From: Synaphobranchus kaupii
Lineage: Eukaryota > Chordata > Actinopteri > Anguilliformes > Synaphobranchidae
Direction of reading: 5' to 3'
NCBI GenBank assembly: GCA_029718625.1
Contig: CM056379.1
Coordinates: 62,399,626 to 62,463,625, forward strand
DNA: 64,000 nt
Every line of letters starts with the position of its first letter. The first letter of the stretch is position 1. This document shows, in pieces, positions 1 through 13,300 of this stretch. Both the position numbers and the translations under genes were made by a program. The notes under the pieces were generated by a model. It ran no database searches and was not told where the DNA came from. It saw nothing but the letters and a program-made list of their open reading frames with translations.

Positions 1-759
1 AGGAAGACCGTGAAAAGTGTGATTTACAGCAGGGGAAACAGACCTGCTTCTGTAAAGTGCACATGCAGATATTAAAATTTATTGTGAATTAATTGTAACG
101 TGCTGCAAATTTGTTTTCGTTTCTAATTAGATGCTTAGTTCTCTTTAAAATCTTTTGTTCAGTTATGGAATAACATGTGAAATCAGCTGGGTTTTAATAA
201 GCTGAGGGTATGGAAACCTTGTCACTGTAATTTAAAAAATATAAAGGACGAAGAATAGCCAAGGTTACAATTCAGTTAACATGGTGACAGTTATCTCCGT
301 TTTTTAACCATAGGCTATAGAAAAAACCTTATGCACAGCGAATCCGCTGTAGCCTAGGCTATTTGAAAAACAATAAATGCAATATTCACTGGACAAGGTT
401 TTGAACTTTTTTCAGTCACAAACCATTCTATTTACTTACAGGCTGTATTACTAGATAAACAGAGCTGTATTGTAATGACATCTGAAGCACATTTTCAGAA
501 CTCAAATGTCCATCTACTGCAGTGTAATTGCAGTTTTCCATTGAATGACAATTCACGCATTAGGTGTAAATGACAATTTGCGCATTAGGCTTGATATAGG
601 TGTTATCAGCTCCTTTTTAATGGATAGCCATTGTCCCGTACCATCACACATCGCCTGCATGTTGATGGAGTGGGCTGAAAGCAATTTAATGTGGCATTCC
701 CCTTCGCTGAGGGAAAGGTATGTGGACCTATGGACCCTTTTATTATTATGCATTTTTTG

Positions 760-1182
760 ATATAGCCCACACAATAATAATATTTCACATTGTAATCTTG
801 ATATTTTAGTCATGCTTGTGCGCGTCCCTGTGTGTAACAGACAGGAGGGTACGCGCGTTGTGCACACACCTATGTAGACGCACTTATATGCATCATTAAA
901 ATAAAATGTAAACAACTGCGACATGACTTTAGACCAGGTTTGTGGTGGTTCTAGCGCAAGCGCTTTCTGCTGGCTCAAGATAGCAATACGTAAAAAATGA
1001 TCCTGGCCACTCCTCATCTTAAGACCAACACGCCCAGTTCACTTGCAACGGGTGCAAGAATACATGGCATTTAAACAACGTGAGCGCTAGGCGTTATAAT
1101 GAACCCAGCGCCGGGTGTAAGATAGCAAAGACACTTGCGTTTGGGTTAGCGCCGCTTAGCGCCGGGTGTAAGATAGGGCCCT
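760..1182 (-). repeat. Dispersed fish repeat (one end), class uncertain
   Basis: Read on the minus strand, the segment begins near 1182 with a gggccctatcttacac-type terminus. It carries the cggcgc-rich motif twice (around 1110-1130 and 1156-1172) and the phrase about 'accaacacgccca' seen in dispersed fish repeats. No matching opposite terminus was found, so the element is either truncated or its left end is diverged. The outer limit at 760 is an estimate. Short ORFs here look like chance. Confidence 0.4.
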
Positions 1183-2990
1183 CCATGTTTTATCATAATA
1201 TATCATCAGTGAAGTAGGACTGTGCTCAAAATACTGATATAGCCTAGAAATATTAGCAATCCACATTTTTGCCTTTGGTGTGAAAGGGTCAACCCGGATT
1301 ATCCGACCCTGGTCTGTGACCCAGCTCACGACCTGGAATTTACGCGGGTCGGACTAATGGCCATTTATGGAACATTTAGAAGACAATGCTCATGTGTGCG
1401 TGCAATGACACACCGCTCTCTCTCTCTCTCTCTCTACCTCGCTACCTCTCACTCATACACATACAAACTCGCTAGCTCCAGCTGCTGCCGAGCTCCAAGT
1501 AGTGGCCGAGAATGAGAGGATGGGCAGTGTTTTGGAGTGGTAGGCGGGCAGCACGCATAGCCTCGTTTGGGCTTATAATGATGTGGCCAGCAAACAACAA
1601 ATCACACGCTGTACAAATAATTATGTTCAATAGGTAAAATAATTAGTTTTATTCGATGTTTACACATTGACAGGATCTATTTAAAAATGGAGAATGTCAT
1701 GCTTAGTGTTCCACAACACTCTGGCATTGAATGAGTTAAAGGGTAATTCCACCCAAAAACAACATTAACCCCTTGGCGCAGATGGCAAATTTCACCTATT
1801 TAGGGGGTGTTCTGTTTAAGGCTTTATAACTCCAGGTGTGAGCATGAGGTGTGAACTTGGTAAATGGCTTAAATGAAACAAGACAGGTGTACCATTTACA
1901 ATACAAACTTAGATTTGTTTATTTTCATAATTTAAGTCAAAATAAAGTGCCACAAATGCAAAGAAACTTTGGGGGGAAAAAATTCTAAATTGTTTTTCTT
2001 TAGTTTGCTGAGAGCTACATAAGTGAAATCGGTAATATATATACATTTCCAGGATCATAAACTCCATGTCCACAAGTTTTGCAAAATCTGAGGATGATAT
2101 GCAGAACTACTAACGGTCTATGATGCAAAATATAGCAGTGTACCCTGTTGTCCATTAGTGTCTCCAAATCTATCCAAATGGTTAAATTGTGCACTGCTGT
2201 AAATGTTTAAATAATTATGATATAGGGTAGATATCTATGGGTCCAAAACCCCTATGCAAAACATGTCATAAAATGAATAAAATTAGTTTTGTCCATTATG
2301 AAGCATATACATTTGCTCCTTCTGATGGCTTAAGATGAAAAACATTGATATCACAGTGTTACATACACCTAAATATGTTGCCTAATCATTCACTTGTACC
2401 TCAATAAAACATCACTTGTCCCTGTACTCTACAGTATGTATACTTTTATCCTGGGATTGCATTTTTCTGTAGTTTAAAAAAGAAATTATTTTCCTATTCA
2501 TAATGACTCCAAGGACATTTTTACCTTAATCTACCACATATCAGCGCACAGTAAATTGGAATGAGCATTTGTCATGCCCTAAGAGACAAGTATATACGCC
2601 ATAGCCTATATTATGTACGATAACATTAACATAAAATTGTATTCCACCATCTGCAAAATGCTGCCAAATGTTTTATCTTCAATGAACATCGGTAGCCTAC
2701 ATCAAAAATACATTTAACGATTGCACTACAGTATGTGAAATGCACTCAAAATGCGAAATTAATGATAGGGCTATCGAGCATATTGGAAAGACAGTGCTTG
2801 AGTGGAAACACAAACGTACATATGTAGCCAGCGAGACCAACGGCATTTTAGACGCAAAAATACTTGCGTAAATACAATGCGTCTTCTATAGAACTTGCGT
2901 AATACTAGACCATTAAAACGAAAACTGCAGTTACGCTGGGCTGTAGTAAATTATTCAAAGCACCCAAAAAGTATAGATACCGTTGCTAAG

Positions 2991-3244
2991 GTTATAATGT
3001 ACTCTATTGGATAAAAAAGCCGACAATTAATCCAGAATGAACTGTAATGAATGAGACAGGCTTACAGGGCATGGGGGTACGCGTTGACGTTTCAGATAGT
3101 GTAATAGCGGTATAAAGTGTTGTATATTTCTCAAACCGATTGTACCAGACAATAAATGACCATTGGATTTTGAAAGGAACATCTCGATGTGTAAAACCAA
3201 TGGTAGGATTGTATATTTATTTCATATTTAGTAGCATATATTGA
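2991..3244 (+). repeat. Direct duplicate segment, copy 1
   Basis: About 250 bp that reappears, diverged, at 4389-4615 in the same orientation. Shared blocks include gttataatgt...ctctatt at the start, 'ccagaatgaact', 'agacaataaatg', and a perfectly matching block of about 50 bp at the end (3196-3244) beginning accaatggtaggattgtat. It is either a local duplication or two copies of an unclassified dispersed repeat. Confidence 0.7.
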
Positions 3245-4388
3245 ATGAGACAGTCAGTTTATTTTGCATTTGAGTGAGCAGGGCTTTTCACGGCTTTTCT
3301 GGCATACGATCAGGCTACTGTTGGGTTTATCTCGTTGCTATGATGTTATTCTAATTTTATATGATGAATAAATATATTTATGAACTCAAACATATATGCT
3401 ATTGTCCACTATGTCACGCATGGGTAGGTATAGACTAGGAGGGGGGGGTTGTTCGTTGCTACGGGGAAATAGTGACACTTAGAAACTCCGTAATCAGCAG
3501 AAATCGTCACGAACCGTCTACCAATAAATTTAAAACACAGAGTTTGTGATTTCCAATAATAGTTTGGCTGCAGCAGCAACGAATGTCTCAGTTGAGCAAA
3601 GAGGTTCTGCCGGCATCACCTTCTACGCAAAGGGGTTAACCTTATTGAACAGATCAAGGCGCAACTAATTAAGTCTCTCTTCTTCTGGCTGGCCAAAAAA
3701 AAATTTGTGTACTGAGATACTTGAATATAAAATTAGAAAATTCGGTAGAGGTATTCGTCATTTTGATGTATACAAATTACATAGGCACATAGGCGGAGCC
3801 AGCGAGGGAAGAAATGCTCCGTCTGTCACTGTTCTGAGTAGGGGACACATCATAGATCAAGCTAGCTATCATTGCTATTTTATTATAATGTCAGAAAATT
3901 GCATTGATAAGCTACATTATTTCCTAAAGATGTTTATGGAAAACTAAACCAAACAGGACTCGAGTGCTGTCGGTTACAGAGTAGAGAGGCCTCCGGTATT
4001 GCCTGACATCTCTTCTGCCTTATTGAGTCACCCAGTAAGGAACCATGTCAACTAACATTAGATTATGATCCATGACTATAAAAAGTAGACTAACATTAGC
4101 AAGATAACCATACATAATTGAACGGTTTCGCTTTGAGCATTCGATGACAGCAATTTTAACAATGTCATTTTCTAAGCTAGTGTCGTTAGCTATGGGTTTC
4201 TTGGCATAAAACAAATTGGTTTTTACATTTATGCATCGACAACAATTATGCATCGGCGAGCGACAGTTCATTCTTGCATTTCTGTAGTTGTTTGCATAAA
4301 ACGAAACTAACAAAAGTAAAAATGCTGTTATGCCCAGCTGCAACTTAATCAAAACATAAAATAAGACATTGCAAACATCCTTGCCAAT

Positions 4389-4615
4389 GTTATAATGTCC
4401 TCTATTAGAGAAAAGAGATGTCAATCAAACCAGAATGAACTGGAATGGCATGAACTGGCTTGAACAGCATGTGGGGTAATAGTGTTATAGAGTGGTGTGT
4501 ATTTCTCGGATTCTCCAAGACAATAAATGGTCACTGAATCTTGAAACAGACATCTCTATGCGTGAAACCAATGGTAGGATTGTATATTTATTTCATATTT
4601 AGTAGCATATATTGA
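4389..4615 (+). repeat. Direct duplicate segment, copy 2
   Basis: Second copy of the 2991-3244 segment, about 1.4 kb downstream, same orientation. The 3' 50 bp are identical to copy 1 while the 5' part has substitutions and small indels, so either conversion or constraint has acted unevenly, or the shared 3' end is the conserved terminus of a repeat. Confidence 0.7.
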
Positions 4616-6179
4616 TAGTAGAATGACGTGGTATAATAATTACACAAGAACTTCACTTGTTTAATTTTGCTATTGACAATAGTGGCACTCCGTACTCGGT
4701 ATAGTTGTCACAAATTCTGTCCTTATAAAACCAGAACATGGAGTTTCTTGCTTCCACACAAAGTGAAAATAACGTTACAAATAACATTACTTCTCAACCC
4801 TGGGAAAAAACGGAAGTAAACTTACAGACCCGGGACTTACCCGTGAACATAGTGTGGTGTGAATGGGTCAAACGCGGGTCGAACCAGTGTTCAATATCCT
4901 GTGTCATTGCCGGGTTTTGTGTGTGAAAGGGAATAACTGTTCTATTCAATGATGTTTTCCTCAATGATATCTGATTCAGCCTTTTCAAAATTCACATCCC
5001 CATGTTTATCGGGACATGTATTGTATCATGACCCCTGGGTTACGTTTTGTATCATGAGGCACCTGACAATACCCAGCCCTATAGTGAAGGGCCCTGAGCT
5101 GTTTGTATATCAGAGCAGAGGATGAGAGGACATAAAACATCAACCCAAAATCTGCATCAATCTGCAGGAAAATTTACTTAATGTGGGAAAACTCCAAATG
5201 AGCAGTTCAATGTCTTTTAGTGACACAAACACAACTGCTTCACCAGAAAGGGATGCTATAAATGCTGATTTTAAAAGCAAGTGAAAGGCTTGCTTTTTTG
5301 TCACTCATTTTCATGGCAGAGGAATCCTATAGTACTCATGGTGCTTGTCTTTTTTTGAAAACTTAAACAAATTCAACTATTCATATCTGCAGCTGGCTTT
5401 TAGCTGAAGCAATTTTGATGCCTTGAGCAGGTTTTAAAACCTCAAGCCTAGTTCAAGTTCTGAATTGTTAACAGTAGAGCACATTGTTACCAATAGCCTG
5501 CAAACAGCAGGCAGGAGTAAAACAATGGCTAACAGACAGGAGTCCTGAAACACTGAGGCGCATTCATGGATTCAAACTTGTGTTTGCCAAGACAAAATGG
5601 ATACAGTCAAATTAGGAAAAATAGGCACCCCGAAAATACACTGCATAAAATGTTTTACACACATAACATAATCCTTTTTTCTGGGACACCTAAGCAGAGA
5701 GGCTAATAAAGCTTTTTTTCAACACTCAGTCTGACAGCGGCATTACCACCCACAAGAGCTGAGTATTGATGCCAAGACACTATCTCCGTTACGGCCAACA
5801 CCATGCTCTTATTCACCACGCTACTCCTTGACAAAGTCAACTTTGGCTCACACCGTCACCACGCATCCGATCTAAAAGAAGCCCACTGCTTGCCCGCCCA
5901 CAGAAATGAAAATCAATTATCTGACTTCATTTAAACACACTTAATTCATTCCCCAGACACTCTGGGTTGGAGAGGACAATAGAGTTGGCTGTCTTTGTAA
6001 TCCCCATTCTATGTTCTGTTTGAATACAATGCATTATCACGTGCACTCAGACACAGTGTAGACCTCCATGTTAGTGTGGATTACCCTGTGCTATATGCAG
6101 TAGCAGTACCAATCTATTTTCAAGATGTGCTCTGAGGCAGCTAGAGATGGAGAGAGGTGCAGTAAAGACCATTGTGTTT

Positions 6180-6679
6180 NNNNNNNNNNNNNNNNNNNNN
6201 NNNNNNNNNNNNNNNNNNNNNNNNNNNNNNNNNNNNNNNNNNNNNNNNNNNNNNNNNNNNNNNNNNNNNNNNNNNNNNNNNNNNNNNNNNNNNNNNNNNN
6301 NNNNNNNNNNNNNNNNNNNNNNNNNNNNNNNNNNNNNNNNNNNNNNNNNNNNNNNNNNNNNNNNNNNNNNNNNNNNNNNNNNNNNNNNNNNNNNNNNNNN
6401 NNNNNNNNNNNNNNNNNNNNNNNNNNNNNNNNNNNNNNNNNNNNNNNNNNNNNNNNNNNNNNNNNNNNNNNNNNNNNNNNNNNNNNNNNNNNNNNNNNNN
6501 NNNNNNNNNNNNNNNNNNNNNNNNNNNNNNNNNNNNNNNNNNNNNNNNNNNNNNNNNNNNNNNNNNNNNNNNNNNNNNNNNNNNNNNNNNNNNNNNNNNN
6601 NNNNNNNNNNNNNNNNNNNNNNNNNNNNNNNNNNNNNNNNNNNNNNNNNNNNNNNNNNNNNNNNNNNNNNNNNNNNNNN
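6180..6679. other. Assembly gap (500 N)
   Basis: Exactly 500 undetermined bases, a round number that suggests a scaffold gap of estimated or arbitrary size. It lies about 500 bp upstream of the first visible sgca coding exon and may hide the sgca start-codon exon. ORFs spanning it are artefacts. Confidence 0.98.
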
Positions 6680-7193
6680 AAAGACACAACATACCTTCCC
6701 ATGAGTGATCAGTTTAATTTGTACTTAGATCAGTCCTGTCTCTGTACACACATACATGTACGGTACACTAGTGTGGTTGCTAAATTCAACTGCAGTTTAC
6801 TAAGAGCAACAGGTCCTGGGGCCAGTTTGTTTTTAGATGAGTTGGTTGAACACTTCAATCACTTTTAAAAAAAACAATCATACTTGACTCAACAGCTTAT
6901 GAACAGCATTCTCCCAAAACTCTTAATAAATAATGAAAGGATTTAATTGACATTATGCTGGCTTGGATCTTTGTCAAAAATTATTTCAGGTGTATATAGC
7001 AGTATAAAAGTCAAAAGTCAGTTATAGGCTATTTTTCAAACATGATTAATTTGTTTCTGAGATATCGAATGTGGTTGCTGCAAAAAAGTAAAATTTAGTG
7101 CACCACACTCGATTCTCACCCACGGGTATTAGCTTCTGTGTTGCAAGTGTAGAGAATGCAGGACCCTGGCTCACACACTCCTTTCCTGCACAG

Positions 7194-7340
7194 TTTGTGT
7201 GGCCAGTTGCCTGGTGGTGAATGCAGAAATCATCAATACCTCGGTGGGCCAGCTGTTTGTGTACGAGCTGAAAAGAGAGTCGTTCCAGAGCGAGTTCAGA
7301 ACCTTCCAGACTGACTTCATACCCTACCTCACACACTATG
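7194..7340 (+). CDS. sgca: sgca exon 2: end of signal peptide and mature N-terminus
   Basis: Acceptor cctgcacag and donor gtaaga are clear. The exon enters with two bases completing a codon and reads [10 protein letters not shown], the hydrophobic end of a signal peptide, followed by the start of the cadherin-like extracellular domain ([15 protein letters not shown], aligning to the human VGRVFVHTL region). It ends in phase 1 after ...YLTHY. The last 29 bases of the exon, with its donor, are the founder unit of the minisatellite that follows immediately. Confidence 0.88.
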
Positions 7341-10300
7341 GTAAGACTACCACATGACTCCATACCCTACCTCACACACTATGGCAAGACTACCACACAA
7401 CTTCATACCCTACCTCACACACTATGGTAAGACTACCACATGACTTCATACCCTACCTCACACACTATGGTAAGACTACCATACAACTTCATACCCTACC
7501 TCACACACTATGGTAAGATTACCACACAACTTCATACCCTACCTCACACACTATGGTAAGACTACCATACAACTTCATAGCCTACCCCACACACTATGGC
7601 AAGACTACCACACAACTTCATACCCTACCTCACACACTATGGTAAGACTACCACACGACTTCATACCCTACCTCACACACTATGGTAAGACAACCACATG
7701 ACTTCCTACCCTACCTCACACACTATGGTAAGACTACCACATGACTTAATACCCTACCTCACACAGTATGGTAAGACTACCACATGACTTCATATCCTAC
7801 CTCACACACTATGGTAAGACTACCATACAACTTCATACCCTACCTTACACACTATGGTAATACTACCACACTACAACAGAGCTTCTGTGGAAGTCAGTTG
7901 GAATCTGACACTACAAATATTTCCTTGTGAATTCCAAGAAGATTTCAGGGTATAATTGGATCACTATTATGTCTAAGTAGTTCAGTTTGATAAAGAGGGA
8001 ACAGAAATCAGGATACGGTCAACATTAGTTTCAAATATGGGCCAGAGAAAGGAATACAGTTCTGGGTTTTATATTTATCTTAGAGTAAGGACACAACAAA
8101 ACTGTAGTGAGGCAGATGTATCCTTTTCAGTGAACAAACCCAGGAAATGCCATGGTATAATGTACAAAATTTAAAAGAAATCAAAGCAATCAGGTTTGGT
8201 TTTACCTTACTGGTGTATTGCAGGAAAACAACAGAAAAAGGTCAACTGAAGATATCACCACGATTGTGCTTTGTTAATCTCAGAAATACCCATTAAATAT
8301 GTTACACCCATATGTTTATTAAGTTATTGTGTTAAATACGCCTGTCAGATTTGTTAGGAATTGGTAACCTTTTTTTTTTGGAAGAGAAACTCTTGGCTGC
8401 TATTCCTACTGTTCCTCTCCTCTCATTGTATGCATTTCATGTGGGAAACCAGGTCCAATCACCATTCATCCAATGGCATTCAAGTGCAACAAGGAGAAGG
8501 CACCAGACCTCCCGCGCTGGCTCCGTTTCACCCAGAGGAACACGTCTGATAACGGCTTTCTCTATGGTACCCCCCTAGAGGAGGACCTAGGCAGGAACAC
8601 CATCGAGGTGACATCTCTCAAACATACCCTGATACAAATAAAATATGGTCACAAACAATAAAACACACAAGCTTATGGATATAACGAAGATGACAATAAT
8701 TAAATAATCACTGTAGAACATTATACTATTAAACAATATTCGATCTGTTTGAAACCTCATCTCAGGCTCTCAGTTTTCGAGCCTGTGTTAAAAAAGACCA
8801 TGTTTCAGCTATTATAGTATATTTGATTTAGTGGGGGATCCAGTAGAGTGCTCTTTTATTGATTTATTTATTTAATTCATATTTATTTTTCCCTGCAGAT
8901 CACAGTTGTTAACAAACAGACCTATGACACCTTCAGGGAGAGGCTGGTAATAAATGTTACAACACCAGGTAACTGAAGGTTATTTTTTGATGTGAGATTT
9001 AGATAATGTAAACTGACTAGTAAAAAAAAAAAAAGATGTCAATGACATCTTATTTTGCCTCACTTTTGCAGGGAAAGAAATGCCCTATCAAGCTGAATTC
9101 TTTATCCCGCTTAGAGAGATAGAGAAGGTGCTGCCTACTACTATCCAGGAAGATATAATGAAGGATGTCCAGAGGATGTGGGGAACTGAGAATCTGGAAT
9201 TTGTCAACATCACTTCTGCGCTGGACAGGGGTGGACGTGTTCCCTTACCACTAGTGGGACACCATGAGGGGTAAGAATTCAACAACCACCTGTTGGGCAC
9301 TTTCTGTTCACATATCAAACATCATTTAGGTGTCTCAGTGACCTGGAAACAGAAATGTTTTATTTTTTATTATCTATTATTAAAAAGAAAAAAAGTCCAT
9401 ATGATAGATATAATTAATATTCAGCTGCTCTCCTGTGAAATATTTTTAGATTCAAAACTAAAGTAGTTTTGTGCTAAAATGGTTAATGAGAGGTAAAATC
9501 GAATAATTTCAGTAAACATACAACACTACAGAAAATAAATAGTGAATCAAGAAAAAAACATTTAATGTAGTGTTGTCAACTGGACTAAAATATAAATTTG
9601 GAATATTATATGCCAAAAGTAACAGATATTCAGTTATATTAGAACATGTATTGCAAAATGTGAATAATTGCAATTCCATAAAATATAGGATACATTTAGG
9701 CACTTCTGCATATGTGTTTTATGTCTACAAGGGGGTGCCAGAAGGGTGCAAAGGAAGGTAACGTTACACTCAAAGATATTACATAAATAATGATGGATAG
9801 TGACAAAACAGAAAGCAAGGTTGGTTAACCATTTTTACTATAGGTAAACAGACTGACAATATTATCATTTGTAGCAACAACCTGAAGTAAACAAAAACTA
9901 GACTATCACAAAGTAACATGAACACAGTGTAGATCAGGGGTGTCAAACTCCAGTTTTGGTAGGCCACAGACTCTGCTGGTGTGATTAAGGAGTGATTAAT
10001 TAAAGTCAAAAGATTGGCTAATTCACACGCCTTGTTCTCAAGGCCTTAACTGGCTGCTGATTGAAAGGAAACCACAAATAGTTTCAGGCACTGTGACCCT
10101 CCAGGACTGGAATTTGACACCCCTTGTCTAGATCACATATGTTAACCTAACAATTAAACCATTATTTTATTATGGATCTCAACATTCTGTAAGAATGACC
10201 AATGGAACAAAACAGACAACATTGTGATGAAAAACAGTGTTGTTTCAGTTTGGCAGCATTAGCACAATCCTTTTACAGATTATTTGCCAAGCACAGGAGA

Positions 10301-13300
10301 CGATCCAGTTGGTTAGAGGCAAGTGCCGCACTTCCTTATTTGCAATGTTCCCTGCGGGCTTGGGCTTGCTTGAACAGAAGTACCTGGAATGCTCAGGTAT
10401 TTCTGTGTTACTTGTGCAATGGTTTTCCACCATGGGAGAGGATTGCATCATCAGATCCTTTCTGATCACATAATTTCAGATACTTTATTTCAGGCTGCTG
10501 CAATATGAACTGCCACTAGAGGGGATTGGAGGAACAATCTTCTGGCCAAAAGCACACCATGCTGTCACTGGGTGGACAACAGTGAATCTATGCCCACAAC
10601 AGGGCTGTGTCTTAATCAACTGCCTTCTATACTATTGAATATGCTAGTTCAGTACACAGGATGAGAACGTTGTTAAGTAGCCAAAATGTTCTCTAAATGT
10701 AGTGTACTTAAAATCCCAGGATGATGTCCAGGTCTACAAAGCTGATACTAGTATTTGTTGCATGCTGCATGTCACTAAACTGTATGCAGTAAGCACTAGG
10801 CTATACAGTATGCTAGTACACAGGACACAGTAGGTAGATCTTATTCGGACACAACCCAAGTCTCAATAGCAGCCCCACTGCCACGTGGCTACTCGGTTAT
10901 TACCCCGATTTGTACTGTCTGCTGTTTCACCCTCTCCTGAATCAACAATGGGCTGTCACATACCCTGCCAGTCACAAACATGACATCACAGTGCAGTACT
11001 TATGATTGACCAGGGGTGCGTCCCAATATTCTTCACTCCTCTCCTCCTTTCCTCCACTCCCCCACTACCACTCATTTCCTACCTGGAAGTATGCAGAACT
11101 GCCTGAACGTTTTGAGTACAAGTAGTTGCATCTACACTATACAATGTACCTGGCATTGCGGTTTGCGTTGAGACATGAATCAATTTGTAACCATTTGTAA
11201 TTAATATGTAGCCTAATCAGCAACACTAGATTAGGACAGAAAGATCGGTTTCCGGGGCACGGAGGAGAGGAGGTGGTAGTGTAGGAAGGTGGTGCATTTT
11301 TTGAGTATTGGGACACACCCCTGTTGTCCTCCCCACGCCACCATAAACCTTTTTTCAAGTTTCCAAGCCAATACTTAATGCCATTTTAAATCTAAGTCCC
11401 ACAACTTGCATTATATTATTTTATAAAAGCATAATCTTTCTTAGTTCAAATAATCTAAAAACAAACTGTTTTAGCAATGTTTGATAACTGTTTAGTTGCC
11501 TAATTTTGACCCTACTATGTTGCTGTGAAGTGTAGCTATACATTGTTGATGTTTATGCAACAATGTTACAATTTTGAGTGTTTTATGACATAAATACAAA
11601 CCAGAAGTAAACTATGTAAACAAATGAGAAGTTTATTTCTGGTTTGGCACTAAACTGAAATGCTTGAGCACATCTTAGTCTGAATTAACCCTCATTTGTT
11701 AACTGAATTAATCCTAAATCTGTATGACTAAATCCAGGAAAATAAATAAACCATAGCTCTGTTTGAAGCAGAAATAACCTGGAAACTTCCCTCTCTATTC
11801 TGCTGGGACCTTTAAGGTAGTTACAGAGTGTTTAAAACAGGGAGCAGACATGTACTTGCTGACCCTTGCCTTTCATAGTCGAGTGTACCAACCCCCCTTT
11901 GTAGACTACATTTCCCATCATTTTTGCGTGCAAATTGCAAAGAACAACGGTGTCCTTCAACTCTGTGTCCACTCTGTTCACCTTCTACTTTCCTACTGCA
12001 TGGCGTGACCTGTAACTCCACGCAGAGGGGGTGGGGGTGGGGGGGTTTGAAGGGGATGGCTGAAATGTAGCAAACATTTCCCCCTCTGTGTGAATCAGCA
12101 CCCTTCTCCTCAGTGCCTGCATGTATGTACATTTGCGTTTGCTGGCTTCAGCTTGAGGAAAGTGTGTATTTTCAGGGTGTACGTGAAATTGGGCACGGAG
12201 CAGTACTTCTCCAAGTGTTTGCTGAGGCTCCAGAGCCCGGGCCACAGGCTGGAGTGCGAAGCGACGGGCAAGAGCTCAGGGGACTGCTCCGTGTGTTCAT
12301 ATTCCAGCAACTGCGTCGACTGGTGCAAGTCCGTCTTGGTGAGGCCTGCGTCTGGGCGGTTTCACTCCGCACCTCACGCTCCCCGAACTTGCTTGTTGTA
12401 CAGATTTAAGCGAAACGTCCTGCCTATTATTGCATTTTAATAACTAATTAAATTACTAATTTCATTTAAAAGCCCTTAAACAGTTTCTGATATTTCATGC
12501 ATGGACTGAAATATGACAATAAAAACCATGGAGGTCCAAAATTCCTGTGCAGAACATGGCATGGGCAGGAACCATTCTCAAGAAGGGCAGTCAAGATCAT
12601 GGCTGTGACCGAATAATGATCCCTGTTCCCTGCCCCATGTCCCTTGTCTACTATGTGCCCTCTCCCCTCACTTTGCAAGCAGTGTGCGAAAGAAATTCTG
12701 CAAAACTCTTTCCAAACTAATAATTTTTATTGAGAATATCAATCAGTTTACATATGACAATGGTTACAAAGTGTAGATTATGAATTAAGATATAATTAAC
12801 AAAAATAAAAAGAGAGTAATTCTTGTACTACAAGTTTTTTTTACTCAAGTAGTTTTTACTTCCGGTTTACTTCCTCAAATTGTTGGATGAGTGTGCTCCT
12901 GAATCCCCTCAACAAAACCCCGGAAATAAGGGTTTCATCCTGGGATTTTAAGTGCACCCACTTGTGAGAAAAAGTTGCCCAATCAAAAGCTTTCTTCCAA
13001 TGTTGACTCAAATATGCACCCTCAAAGGGGCGAAGGGATTATATTCGGTCACGGCCCATGTCTTTCTCACATCTCTCATCTCTCCCTCTCTGTTCATGCC
13101 GTGTCTCTGACTCCAGATTGACCTGTCCAGACCCGTGCTCCCCACTCCGGCCCCTACTCCTGGGTCAGGGGTCCTGGATGTGGGCGATTTTTACGATCCA
13201 CCCGAGTCCCTTCCGAGCCGCGACTTCTTAGCAGACTACTTGGTGACGGTGATCGTGCCCTTGGTGGTGGCCTTAATCCTGTGTCTCATCCTCACCTACA

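Larger units (their letters stand above)
1..6179. other. Intergenic/upstream region without a recognisable gene
   Basis: AT-rich sequence upstream of the visible sgca exons. ORFs are all short (under about 155 codons) with no recognisable domain. It contains the repeat at 760-1182, a (TC)n microsatellite near 1411-1434, the duplicated segments at 2991-3244 and 4389-4615, and two diverged stretches rich in gggtcaa/cgggtcg phrases (around 1280-1350 and 4830-4930) that look like relics of another repeat. The sgca promoter and first exon should lie somewhere in this region or in the gap that follows, but I cannot point to them. Confidence 0.6.
9271..12175 (+). other. sgca intron 5 (2.9 kb), rich in short DNA transposons
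   Basis: No coding exon recognised inside. It holds three short elements with terminal inverted repeats (9935-10126, 10602-10857, 11011-11323), described separately. Remaining sequence is AT-rich and unremarkable. Confidence 0.7.

Noticed and set aside
553..1017. 154-codon ORF on the minus strand
   Set aside because: It lies in repeat-like sequence, shows no domain or splice support, and its composition is that of random translation.
6091..6868. ORFs of 178-247 codons across the N gap
   Set aside because: They consist mostly of undetermined residues; the open frame is an artefact of the gap.
7510..7701. Repetitive ORF in the 43-bp array ([14 protein letters not shown] repeats)
   Set aside because: A translation of the minisatellite. 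It is interrupted by stops and lies in intron 2 of sgca, so it is not a separate gene.
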